NCBI GenBank assembly: GCA_964437815.1
Contig: CAYTIE010000001.1
Coordinates: 1-64,000 of the forward strand
DNA from: Marisimplicoccus sp964437815
GTDB lineage: Bacteria; Bacteroidota; Bacteroidia; Flavobacteriales; Flavobacteriaceae
Length of the DNA stretch: 64,000 nt
Direction: 5' to 3'
Positions 26,971-34,616 of the stretch are shown here, in pieces (position 1 is the stretch's first letter; each line of letters begins with the position of its first letter). A program made the position numbers and the translations under genes. The notes under the pieces are model-generated. The model was not told the origin of the DNA. It did not search any database and saw only the letters and a list, made by a program, of their open reading frames with translations.

Positions 26971-26988
26971 TAGTATACTAATAATTAT

Positions 26989-28938
26989 ATGATTAAAGTT
27001 AGTTTCCCAGATGGTAATGTAAAAGAGTTCAAAAAAGGAACAAGGGTAATTGATATTGCTAAAAGTATTAGTGAAGGTCTAGCAAGAAAAGTAATATCAG
27101 CTTCATATAATTCAGAAGTTGTTGAGTTAAGTTCAGGATTAGATCAAGATGGTGAAATTAAACTTTTTACATGGGATGATGATGAAGGGAAAAAAGCCTT
27201 TTGGCATTCATCTGCACACATATTGGCTCAAACAATAAAACACATTTATCCAAAGTCTAAATTGACTATTGGTCCAGCAATTGATAATGGCTTCTATTAT
27301 GATGTTGATTTTGGAGGAAATAATCCATCAGAAAATGATTTTAAAAAGATTGAAGAAAAATTTTTAGAATTTGCTAAAGAAGATAATGAATTTAAAATGC
27401 GCCAATCGACTAAATCAGATGCATTAGATTTTTATAAAAAAGAAAAGAATGAATATAAAATAGAGTTAATTGAAGATCTAGAAGATGGTACAATAACATT
27501 TTGTGATCATTCAAATTTTTCTGATTTATGTAAAGGTGGTCATATACCCTCTACTGGAATGGTAAAATCAGTAAAACTTTTAAATATTGCTGGAGCATAT
27601 TGGAAAGGTGATGAAAATAATAATCAGTTAACAAGAATATATGGAATCTCTTTTCCTAAACAAAAGATGTTAAATGAATATCTTGAATTAGTAGAGAAAG
27701 CAAAAGAAAGAGATCATAGAAAACTCGGAAAAGAACTTAGTTTATTTACTTTCTCTCAAAAAGTTGGTCAAGGCCTTCCATTATGGCTTCCAAAAGGGAC
27801 TGAATTAAGAGATAGACTTCAAAGATTTCTTGAAGAAGCTCAAAGAAAAGCAGGATATAAAAAAGTTATTTCTCCTCATATAGGCTTAAAAGATTTATAT
27901 GTTACTTCTGGTCACTATGAAAAATATGGGGAAAATAGTTTTCAACCAATAAATACTCCAAATGAAAATGAAACATTTTTATTAAAACCAATGAATTGTC
28001 CTCATCACTGTGAGATATTCAACTCCAAACCATTAAGCTATAAAGATCTTCCTTTAAGACTTGCCGAATTTGGAACTGTTTATAGATATGAACAAAGTGG
28101 TGAACTTCATGGGCTAAGTAGAGTTAGAGGATTTACAGTTGATGATGCTCATATTTTTTGTACAACCGATCAGCTTGATTCTGAATTTAAAAATACTATT
28201 GACCTAGTTTTGTATGTCTTTAAATCTCTAGGTTTTGAAGACTTTCATGCCCAAGTTTCTCTTAGAGATGATAACAAACCAGAAAAATATATTGGATTAA
28301 AGAAAAATTGGGAAATTTCAGAAAATGCAATTATAAATGCTACAAAGGAAAAAGGTTTGAGTTATAAAATTGAATATGGAGAAGCTGCTTTTTATGGTCC
28401 AAAACTTGATTTTATGGTAAAAGATGCTTTAGGAAGAAGTTGGCAATTAGGAACAATTCAAGTTGATTATAATCTTCCAGAAAGGTTTAAACTTTCTTAT
28501 AAAGGCCCTAAAAACGAGGATTTAAGACCAGTTATGATTCATAGAGCTCCATTTGGAAGTATGGAAAGATTTGTAGCAATACTTCTTGAACATACAGGTG
28601 GATTATTTCCATTATGGTTATCTACTACTCAAATTGAGATATTAATTGTAAGTGAAAACTATAAAAATTATGGTCAAAAAGTTTTAAATATCTTAGAAAA
28701 TCACGAAATTCGCGCCCACCTAGATGATAGAAATGAAACTGTAGGTAAAAAAATAAGAGAATCTGAAATAAACAAGATTCCTTACATGATTATAATAGGA
28801 GAGAATGAAGAAAAAAATGGAACAGTTTCGATTAGAAAACATAAAGAAGGAGATTTAGGTGAAATGAAAATTGATAAGTTTTTAGATATTTTCAAAAAAG
28901 AAATTTCTGATAGTATACCAGAATTTAATATTAACTAA
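26989..28938 (+). CDS. thrS: Threonyl-tRNA synthetase
   Basis: This class II synthetase has 649 residues in normal domain order: an N-terminal TGS domain (about 1-62), the editing domain with HSSAHILAQTIKHIYP, then the catalytic core. The core has motif 2, RLAEFGTVYRYEQSGELHGLSRVRGF region (zinc ligands in MNCPHHCEIF), and motif 3, HRAPFGSMERF. A C-terminal anticodon-binding domain starts near residue 545. The stop lies in the infC frame only 6-12 bases before the probable infC start. No T-box leader is present in the 23-base upstream gap. Confidence 0.97.
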   Translation: MIKVSFPDGNVKEFKKGTRVIDIAKSISEGLARKVISASYNSEVVELSSGLDQDGEIKLFTWDDDEGKKAFWHSSAHILAQTIKHIYPKSKLTIGPAIDNGFYYDVDFGGNNPSENDFKKIEEKFLEFAKEDNEFKMRQSTKSDALDFYKKEKNEYKIELIEDLEDGTITFCDHSNFSDLCKGGHIPSTGMVKSVKLLNIAGAYWKGDENNNQLTRIYGISFPKQKMLNEYLELVEKAKERDHRKLGKELSLFTFSQKVGQGLPLWLPKGTELRDRLQRFLEEAQRKAGYKKVISPHIGLKDLYVTSGHYEKYGENSFQPINTPNENETFLLKPMNCPHHCEIFNSKPLSYKDLPLRLAEFGTVYRYEQSGELHGLSRVRGFTVDDAHIFCTTDQLDSEFKNTIDLVLYVFKSLGFEDFHAQVSLRDDNKPEKYIGLKKNWEISENAIINATKEKGLSYKIEYGEAAFYGPKLDFMVKDALGRSWQLGTIQVDYNLPERFKLSYKGPKNEDLRPVMIHRAPFGSMERFVAILLEHTGGLFPLWLSTTQIEILIVSENYKNYGQKVLNILENHEIRAHLDDRNETVGKKIRESEINKIPYMIIIGENEEKNGTVSIRKHKEGDLGEMKIDKFLDIFKKEISDSIPEFNIN

Positions 28939-28950
28939 AAACAAATTGTT

Positions 28951-29511
28951 ATAGCTATAAGAAGAAAAAAGACAAACAGGAGATGGGGAAGAAGAGTATT
29001 CAAAGAGGATCCTCACAGAATTAACTCCAAAATTACAGCCGATGAAATAAGACTGGTTGGTGATAATGTCGATATAGGTGTATATTCTGTTAACGATGCT
29101 CTTAGAATAGCAAGAGATCAAGAATTAGATCTTGTTGAAATTTCTCCTAAAGCATCTCCACCTGTATGTAAAATTTTAGATTATAAGAAATTTTTATATG
29201 AACAAAAGAAGAGAGACAAAGCATTAAAATCAAAAGCTACCAAGATAGTAGTTAAGGAAATTAGATTTGGACCTCAAACAGATGAACACGATTATCAATT
29301 TAAAAAGAAACATGCAGAAAAATTTTTAAAAGACGGTGCAAAATTAAAAGCATTTGTTTTCTTTAAAGGAAGATCGATAATATTTAAAGAGCAAGGACAG
29401 ATTTTACTCTTAAGATTAGCTCAGGAGCTTGAAGAGTTTGGAACTGTAGAGCAAATGCCAGAATTAGAAGGAAAAAGAATGATAATGTTTATAACACCAA
29501 AAAAGAAATAG
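28951..29511 (+). CDS. infC: Translation initiation factor IF-3, non-canonical start codon
   Basis: IF-3 prevents subunit association and checks start codons. The frame ending at 29511 encodes clear IF-3: DPHRINSKI, VRLVGDN-like IRLVGDNV, LDLVEISPKASPPVCKI, VVKEIRFGPQTDEHDY, KLKAFVFFKGRSI and a KRMIMFITPKKK-like end. No ATG, GTG or TTG occurs in frame between the thrS stop and the middle of the protein. I place the start at ATA 28951 (186 residues, opening AIRRKK as in relatives I recall); ATT at 28945 is the alternative (188 residues). E. coli infC uses AUU and IF-3 represses its own non-canonical start, so similar autoregulation is likely. Confidence 0.93.
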   Translation: MAIRRKKTNRRWGRRVFKEDPHRINSKITADEIRLVGDNVDIGVYSVNDALRIARDQELDLVEISPKASPPVCKILDYKKFLYEQKKRDKALKSKATKIVVKEIRFGPQTDEHDYQFKKKHAEKFLKDGAKLKAFVFFKGRSIIFKEQGQILLLRLAQELEEFGTVEQMPELEGKRMIMFITPKKK

Positions 29512-29516
29512 GAATA

Positions 29517-29714
29517 ATGCCAAAAATGAAAACAAAATCCAGTGCGAAGAAAAGGTTTAAAATAACTGGATCTGGAAAGATTAAAAGAAAGCATGCTTTC
29601 AAAAATCATATTTTGACAAAAAAGTCAAAGAAGAGAAAACTTAGATTAACTCATTTTGGACTTGTTCATGATAGTGATAAAGAAAATATTAAAAGACAAT
29701 TAAGATTAAAGTAA
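29517..29714 (+). CDS. rpmI: 50S ribosomal protein L35
   Basis: The 65-residue, very basic protein opens PKMKTKSSAKKRFK and continues GSGKIKRKHAFKNHILTKKS, the L35 signature. It lies 5 bases after infC and one base before rplT, in the universally conserved infC-rpmI-rplT order. Confidence 0.97.
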   Translation: MPKMKTKSSAKKRFKITGSGKIKRKHAFKNHILTKKSKKRKLRLTHFGLVHDSDKENIKRQLRLK

Positions 29715-29715
29715 A

Positions 29716-30060
29716 ATGCCTAGATCGGATAATTCAGTAGCTTCAAGAGCTAAGAGAAAAAAAATATTAAAACAAGCTAAAGGATACTTTGGTAGAAGGA
29801 AAAATGTTTGGACAGTTGCAAAAAATGCAGTTGAAAAAGGATTGGTTTATGCATACAGAGACCGAAGAAATAAAAAAAGAAACTTTAGGGCTTTATGGAT
29901 AGTTAGAATAAATGCAGCTTGTAAAGAACACGGTCTTTCCTACAGTGAATTCATGCATAAAGCAAAGAAAAAAAATATTACTCTTAACAGAAAGGTTCTT
30001 GCTGATCTTGCAATGAATAACCAAAATGCATTTAAGGCAATAATAAAGGCTGTAAAGTGA
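29716..30060 (+). CDS. rplT: 50S ribosomal protein L20
   Basis: L20 is a 23S rRNA-binding protein needed early in 50S assembly. The 114 residues include RAKRKKILKQAKGYFGRRKN, YRDRRNKKRNFRALWI and INAACKEHGLSYSEFM, all family-typical. In some bacteria L20 represses its own operon through an mRNA pseudoknot; I cannot show such a structure here. Its stop overlaps the GTG of a small membrane ORF. Confidence 0.97.
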   Translation: MPRSDNSVASRAKRKKILKQAKGYFGRRKNVWTVAKNAVEKGLVYAYRDRRNKKRNFRALWIVRINAACKEHGLSYSEFMHKAKKKNITLNRKVLADLAMNNQNAFKAIIKAVK

Positions 30061-30176
30061 CAACTCTATTTATAATAATTACTATTCTTTCATTTATTAC
30101 TGGTATTCCTTTAATGAAAAAATTTGTGGGTTTTATCAAAAGAATTAGGAAAGAGAAACAGGATGATAATTCCTAA
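30057..30176 (+). CDS. Small membrane peptide downstream of rplT, 39 residues
   Basis: A GTG at 30057 overlaps the rplT stop (GTGA) and opens a 39-residue frame: one hydrophobic helix (TTLFIIITILSFITGIPL) followed by a charged tail (KKFVGFIKRIRKEKQDDNS). The coupled junction and membrane-then-basic layout suggest a real peptide, but I recognise no family. It could be chance in AT-rich DNA. Confidence 0.4.
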   Translation: MTTLFIIITILSFITGIPLMKKFVGFIKRIRKEKQDDNS

Positions 30177-30240
30177 AGAATACCATTAATAGTTTCTTTA
30201 ATTATTTTTACATTCACTCATTTAAGTTTCTGTTTCATTC

Positions 30241-30263
30241 AACTTTTTTAATTTAGTAGTGTC
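30241..30263 (+). promoter_or_regulatory. Candidate ECF-type promoter before the sigma gene
   Basis: AACTTTTT (from 30241) and GTGTC (30259-30263) are separated so that AAC and GTGTC lie exactly 15 bases apart. The same pair with the same spacing occurs before the repeat-protein gene at 31168-31190. An AAC -35 and a GTC-containing -10 are usual for ECF sigma factors, so the sigma factor may activate its own gene. Confidence 0.5.
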
Positions 30264-30281
30264 TAAATAAAAATATATAAG

Positions 30282-30818
30282 TTGAAAGATGAAGAATTAG
30301 TTATATTATTAAAATCTAAAGAATTAAAAAACAAAGGTTTTAAAATATTAATCGACTTATATCAGTTTAAGATTTATTGGATGATTAGAAAAGTTGTTTT
30401 ATCTCACGAATCAGCAAATGATGTATTACAAAATACATATATAAAAATCTATCGAAATATAGATAAATTTAGACAAGAGAGTAAGTTATCAACTTGGATT
30501 TATAGAATAGCTTATAACGAATCTATAAGGTTTTTATCAAATGAGTCTAAAATTAAAAAAATAAATATTGACACTGTACAGGAAAATTATACCAAAAAGC
30601 TATATGCAGATAATTATTTCGATGCAAATAAGCTGTCAGTAAAATTTCATCAGTTATTATCAGAATTAACTGTTAGACAAAGAACTATTTTTAATATGAA
30701 ATATTTTGATGAACTTAAATTTAAAGAAATTTCAAAAATTCTAGAAATGAATGAAAACACTATAAAATCGATATATTATGATGTTGAGAAAAAAATTAAA
30801 AGAGATATAACTGAGTAA
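30282..30818 (+). CDS. ECF RNA polymerase sigma factor
   Basis: The 178-residue protein has sigma region 2 (about 20-88) with NDVLQNTYIKIYRNIDKF and STWIYRIAYNESIRFL, and region 4 (about 120-175) with LSELTVRQRTIFNMKYFDELKFKEISKIL and a helix-turn-helix. It lacks region 3, as ECF factors do. The start is TTG at 30282; the only near ATG is out of frame. It leads a cluster with a putative anti-sigma protein, an exported repeat protein and an outer-membrane barrel, so it probably responds to an envelope signal. Confidence 0.93.
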   Translation: MKDEELVILLKSKELKNKGFKILIDLYQFKIYWMIRKVVLSHESANDVLQNTYIKIYRNIDKFRQESKLSTWIYRIAYNESIRFLSNESKIKKINIDTVQENYTKKLYADNYFDANKLSVKFHQLLSELTVRQRTIFNMKYFDELKFKEISKILEMNENTIKSIYYDVEKKIKRDITE

Positions 30819-30832
30819 AAATTAACATTAAT

Positions 30833-31168
30833 ATGAAAAAAAATTACAATAAAGAACTTGGTTTTAAAATTCCAAAAAACTACTTTGAAGAATCGAACAC
30901 TAAATTGTTTGATCTCTCAGTTAATAAAAAGCGTAATATTTCCAATTTAAAAAGTTTAAGTGAGTTTATACCATACTCAATAGCTGCAATCTTTATAATA
31001 GGATTCTTCGTTATAAATTCTAATCAAAATATTGGTAATGATAATTCAACAATAGAGGATTCTGCTCTACTCTATTCACTGATTTCAGGTGAAGAAATAA
31101 CAGAACAATACGTATTTGATTATTTAGTTACAAATACATCAAGTAATAATATAATTTATAAAAAATAA
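30833..31168 (+). CDS. Putative anti-sigma factor, single-pass membrane protein
   Basis: The 111-residue protein has a cytoplasmic start with GFKIPKNYFEESNTKLFDL, like the FKxPxxYF motif of Bacteroidota proteins encoded beside ECF sigma genes. One membrane helix (about 45-62, SIAAIFIIGFFVI) and a short acidic periplasmic tail of about 48 residues follow. It begins 14 bases after the sigma gene. Topology and position support an anti-sigma role, but no zinc-binding anti-sigma domain is present, so this is inference. Confidence 0.7.
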   Translation: MKKNYNKELGFKIPKNYFEESNTKLFDLSVNKKRNISNLKSLSEFIPYSIAAIFIIGFFVINSNQNIGNDNSTIEDSALLYSLISGEEITEQYVFDYLVTNTSSNNIIYKK

Positions 31169-31190
31169 ACTTTTTGATTCAACTCGTGTC
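31168..31190 (+). promoter_or_regulatory. Candidate ECF-type promoter before the repeat protein
   Basis: AACTTTTT starts at 31168 and GTGTC spans 31186-31190, again with 15 bases between AAC and GTGTC, as before the sigma gene. The AT-rich sequence after GTGTC is also similar. The repeat-protein ATG is 23 bases further on. This suggests direct control by the upstream ECF factor. Confidence 0.5.
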
Positions 31191-31213
31191 ATAATATATA
31201 TAACATAATAAAA

Positions 31214-31840
31214 ATGAAAAGAATATTATCAAAATTGACATTAATAACTCTATTAGTATTTAGCGGCAACTCCATCATGGCTCAGGATAGTATACCTAAA
31301 CAAGAACATAATTATAAGATGCAATCCCCTAAAAGNNNNNNNNNNNNNNNNNNNNNNNNNNNNNNNNNNNNNNNNNNNNNNNNNNNNNNNNNNNNNNNNN
31401 NNNNNNNNNNNNNNNNNNNNNNNNNNNNNNNNNNNCCTAAAAGCAAAATGCGCTCTCCTAAGGGCAAAATGCGCTCTCCTAAGGGCAAAATGCAATCCCC
31501 TAAAGGTAGAATCCTGCCTATGGTTAAAGATCTTATGGAAAGTTTATCCGATAAACAAAAAGAACTTCTTGCTAAAGAAAAAGACATTTTGCAAGAGCAA
31601 CGAAAAGTATTGAAAGATATGTTGTCTAATATTCAAAAAGAAACTCTAAAGGATAGTTCGTTGAGTTTTGCTGAGAGAAAACATAATATAATGTCTAAGA
31701 TGAAAAGAAAACAACGTAAACTTGTCCATGATTTTGAAAACAGAATTAGAAAATTAAGGGAAGAGTTTAGAAAATCATTAAGTAAAGAACAAATAGATAT
31801 TATTACAAAAACTAGACGTAAGTCAAAAAGATATGATTAA
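31214..31840 (+). CDS. Exported coiled-coil protein with tandem SPK repeats (interrupted by assembly gap)
   Basis: The product has a signal peptide (about residues 1-23, ending SIMAQ). A tandem heptad-length repeat M-(R/Q)-S-P-K-(G/S)-(K/R) follows, then a charged, probably helical region of about 105 residues (LSDKQKELLAKEKDILQEQ, SLSKEQIDII). The helical part resembles Spy/CpxP-like periplasmic proteins that flavobacterial annotations call sensors of ECF sigma factors, but I cannot confirm it. 100 N (31336-31435) interrupt the repeat, so the true length is unknown. The frame stays open across the Ns. The repeat array is basic and rich in S-P-K. Confidence 0.75.
   Translation: MKRILSKLTLITLLVFSGNSIMAQDSIPKQEHNYKMQSPKXXXXXXXXXXXXXXXXXXXXXXXXXXXXXXXXXXPKSKMRSPKGKMRSPKGKMQSPKGRILPMVKDLMESLSDKQKELLAKEKDILQEQRKVLKDMLSNIQKETLKDSSLSFAERKHNIMSKMKRKQRKLVHDFENRIRKLREEFRKSLSKEQIDIITKTRRKSKRYD
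31319..31510 (+). repeat. 21-base tandem repeat encoding M(R/Q)SPK(G/S)K
   Basis: Two identical units run ATGCGCTCTCCTAAGGGCAA plus A at 31448-31468 and 31469-31489. Diverged units are at 31490-31510 and at 31319 onward, with a partial one at 31436-31447. The assembly gap falls inside the array. The distance between flanking ATG phases (31319 to the implied 31427) is 108, not a multiple of 21, so the 100-N length is probably a placeholder. Confidence 0.9.
31336..31435. other. Assembly gap of 100 N
   Basis: Exactly 100 N interrupt the tandem repeat of the exported protein. A short-read assembly would be expected to break there; the round number suggests a scaffolder default rather than a measured size. 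Confidence 0.98.
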
Positions 31841-31896
31841 TGTCTATTAAATGACTATTTTTGCCACGTAGAATTATAGAATTAAATATGCCTCAA

Positions 31897-34416
31897 ATGA
31901 AAAATTTATTATTTCTTATTTTCTTAATTTCTTCAATTCCTGCAATATCTCAAGAAAGAGATGGATCTCAACAAAGAGATAGAGCTGCTTTAATGCAACA
32001 ATATCAAAACATGAGTTTCAAAGTATCTGGAAAGGTATTAGATATAGATACTGGCGAAGCTCTAGAGTATGCTACTATTACTCTATCTAACCAATTAAAA
32101 AAAGATGAAGTAACTGGAGGTATTACTGATAGAAACGGAAACTTTTCAATTGAAGTAAAGCCAGGGATGTATAATATTAAAATAGACTATATATCATTTG
32201 AATCTTTTACAAAAGAAAAAGTAGTTATTAGAAGTGATCTATCTCTTGGAGAAGTTAAATTAAACATTGATGTTAATTTACTAGAAGAGGTTGAGGTAAG
32301 AGCTGAGAGAACTGAAGTTGAAATAAGACTAGATAAAAAGATATATAACATAGGACAAGATATTACAGTTCGAGGAGGAAGTGTAAGTGATGTATTAGCA
32401 AATATCCCTTCACTAGAGGTAGATATCGATGGAAATGTATCCTTAAGAGGTAATAGTAATGTTAAAATATTAATAAATGGAAAACCATCAGGTCTTGTCG
32501 GATTATCTGGTCCAGAAGGTTTAAGATCTGTACCCTCTGAATCAATTAAACAGGTTGAGGTTGTAACGTCTCCTTCTGCAAGATATGAAGCTGAAGGTAC
32601 TGCAGGTATTTTAAATATTATTCTAAAAAAACAGGATCTATTAGGATTTAATGGTAATGTTAATTTAAACCTTGGTATTCCTAAACAAACTGGAATTAAT
32701 GGCAGCTTTAATCTAAGAAATAATTCTGTAAACTTTTTTAATACAACATCTATCAGGAATAGGACTGGTAATGGATATGGTTTTTCTAAAACCAGTTATT
32801 CTAATCTTTTAATTGATGAAGACAATAATTCGGAATCTGATAATTATAGTTTCTTCACAACCTTTGGAATTGAATACTATATTGATGATAAAACATCTAT
32901 AATACTAAGTAGTGTATATAAAGATGGTAATGGAGAAAGTTTTAACGAAAATATAGTTAAAGATATTTCAAGTGGCTCTGTTAGGTCAATTAATGATAGG
33001 TTAAGAAATGAAACAGAAGAAGAATTTTCAAATGAATATTCATTAGATTTTTTTAAAGATTTTGATAAAAAAGGGCATACGCTAAGTGCAAGAGTTTCCT
33101 TTGAAACTAATAATGATGACGGTATAGAAGACATTGAAGATTTTTCTTCTTTTCCTAACAGATCAAACTCATCATTTGAAAAAATCACTAATCTTGATGA
33201 GCAAAATAGATTTCTTGCTCAGATTGATTATGTATACCCAATAGATGAAAACACTCAGTTTGAATTGGGTTATAGAGGTAGAAAAGTTGACAGAGAAACT
33301 GATTATGATGTTTCATATCTTGAAAATGGAAGATTTAATTCAGATCCTGGTTTATCTAATATTTTTGCCTATGAAGAGTTTGTTAATGCTTTTTATAGTC
33401 AATATGGAAAAAAGGTTGATAAATTATCTTTTTTACTTGGGCTTAGATTTGAAGATTCAAAACAAGAGATAGATCAAAGAACAACTAATCAGTTTGAAAT
33501 AAAAAAATATTCTGATTGGTTTCCTACTTTAAATTTGGCATATGAATTCTCAAATATGGAATCAATTACTTTTGGGTATAGTAAAAGAATTAGAAGGCCA
33601 AGAGGCTGGAATATTAATCCTTTTCCAAGAAGAAGCTCAGTTACCAGTGTTAGAAGAGGAAATCCTTTTTTAGACCCAACATTTACTAACTCATTTGAGG
33701 TAGGGTATTTAAAAAGATTAGAAAAGTTTACAATTAATGGTGAAATCTTTTATAGTAATTCAAAAAATAATAGCGTTAGAGTTACAGAAGAAACAGGTGA
33801 ACTTGTAACAGTTACAGGAGGAAGGGGTGATGAATCGAATCCAACACTTCAAGTTCCAGTTCTAGAGTCCTATCCTATCAACCTATCTGAAAACACTAGG
33901 TTTGGTGCTGTTTTAAATTTAACTTATACTCCATCTAAAAGTGTAAGACTTAATGCTAGTTTTACATTAAATGATAATAAAGTAAGAGGTGAGTATAAAG
34001 GCCAAAGTTTTGATTCTGATAATACAAGTTGGAGTTCTAGATTCTCAGGTTTTATTAAACTCCCTGCAGATATAAGTTGGCAACTATTCGGGTACTTTAG
34101 GGGACCAAGTGAAACTGCTCAAAGTAGAAGTAAAGCTTTTGGAACTGTGACTTCTGCTTTTCAAAAAACTATCCTCAATAAAAAAGGAACAGTTTCATTT
34201 AAAGTTAACGATGTATTTAATACAGGTAAATGGAGATACGAATCATTTACTGATACATTCTTTAGAGAAGGTGAAGGGCAATGGAGAGAACCGTCATATG
34301 TTCTGACTCTTTCTTATAGGTTTAATGATAAAAACAATAAGAGAAGTAGACGACAAAGGAACAATGATTTAAACTTTGGTGGCGGGGAAGAAGATGAACC
34401 AATATTTATCCCTTAA
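31897..34416 (+). CDS. Outer-membrane beta-barrel protein with CarboxypepD_reg and plug domains
   Basis: From the ATG at 31897 the precursor has 839 residues. A signal peptide (KNLLFLIFLISSIPAISQ) is followed by a CarboxypepD_reg-like beta domain (about 43-130, KVSGKVLDIDTGEALEYATI), a TonB-plug-like region (GGSVSDVLANIPSLEVDIDGNVSLRGN...VKILINGKP split), and a long barrel ending with a probable C-terminal strand before a polar tail. This matches the OMP_b-brl_3 family, TonB-receptor relatives common in Bacteroidota. TTG at 31861 and ATG at 31888 are alternative starts. It follows the repeat protein by 56 bases in the ECF cluster. The ligand is unknown. Confidence 0.87.
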   Translation: MKNLLFLIFLISSIPAISQERDGSQQRDRAALMQQYQNMSFKVSGKVLDIDTGEALEYATITLSNQLKKDEVTGGITDRNGNFSIEVKPGMYNIKIDYISFESFTKEKVVIRSDLSLGEVKLNIDVNLLEEVEVRAERTEVEIRLDKKIYNIGQDITVRGGSVSDVLANIPSLEVDIDGNVSLRGNSNVKILINGKPSGLVGLSGPEGLRSVPSESIKQVEVVTSPSARYEAEGTAGILNIILKKQDLLGFNGNVNLNLGIPKQTGINGSFNLRNNSVNFFNTTSIRNRTGNGYGFSKTSYSNLLIDEDNNSESDNYSFFTTFGIEYYIDDKTSIILSSVYKDGNGESFNENIVKDISSGSVRSINDRLRNETEEEFSNEYSLDFFKDFDKKGHTLSARVSFETNNDDGIEDIEDFSSFPNRSNSSFEKITNLDEQNRFLAQIDYVYPIDENTQFELGYRGRKVDRETDYDVSYLENGRFNSDPGLSNIFAYEEFVNAFYSQYGKKVDKLSFLLGLRFEDSKQEIDQRTTNQFEIKKYSDWFPTLNLAYEFSNMESITFGYSKRIRRPRGWNINPFPRRSSVTSVRRGNPFLDPTFTNSFEVGYLKRLEKFTINGEIFYSNSKNNSVRVTEETGELVTVTGGRGDESNPTLQVPVLESYPINLSENTRFGAVLNLTYTPSKSVRLNASFTLNDNKVRGEYKGQSFDSDNTSWSSRFSGFIKLPADISWQLFGYFRGPSETAQSRSKAFGTVTSAFQKTILNKKGTVSFKVNDVFNTGKWRYESFTDTFFREGEGQWREPSYVLTLSYRFNDKNNKRSRRQRNNDLNFGGGEEDEPIFIP

Positions 34417-34564
34417 GTTTTTTTAAGATTATTTCTTTAATCTTTATATACAAATAAGTAGAAGCCCAATAAGGTGCTAAAATTGCAAGGAAAATAAGAA
34501 GCCAAAAGCCTAGTGTAAATATTGCTAAGAACGCTAAAAATCCCAGGTATTGCTGAAACTCCAT
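34406..34564 (-). CDS. Small membrane protein, 52 residues
   Basis: An ATG at 34564 opens a 52-codon frame beginning MEFQQYLGFLAFLAIFTLGF, continuing through WLLIFLAILAPYW and ending IKIKEIILKKLKG: one long or two short membrane helices with a basic tail. It fills most of the 200-base gap before fumC and overlaps the barrel gene tail-to-tail by 11 bases. I do not recognise a family. The strongly membrane-like composition supports it as a real gene. Confidence 0.55.
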   Translation of the reverse strand: MEFQQYLGFLAFLAIFTLGFWLLIFLAILAPYWASTYLYIKIKEIILKKLKG

Positions 34565-34571
34565 ATATTTG
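34564..34571 (+). promoter_or_regulatory. TAnnTTTG promoter -7 box before fumC
   Basis: TATATTTG matches the -7 consensus exactly and lies 45 bases before the fumC ATG. It overlaps the start codon of the small minus-strand ORF. The -33 element is not evident. Confidence 0.35.
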
Positions 34572-34616
34572 TACTATAAAAGACAAAATTAATTTATTTT
34601 AAGTAAATTACAAATA

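Noticed and set aside
26966..26988. T-box riboswitch before thrS
   Set aside because: Only 23 bases separate thrS from the previous gene.
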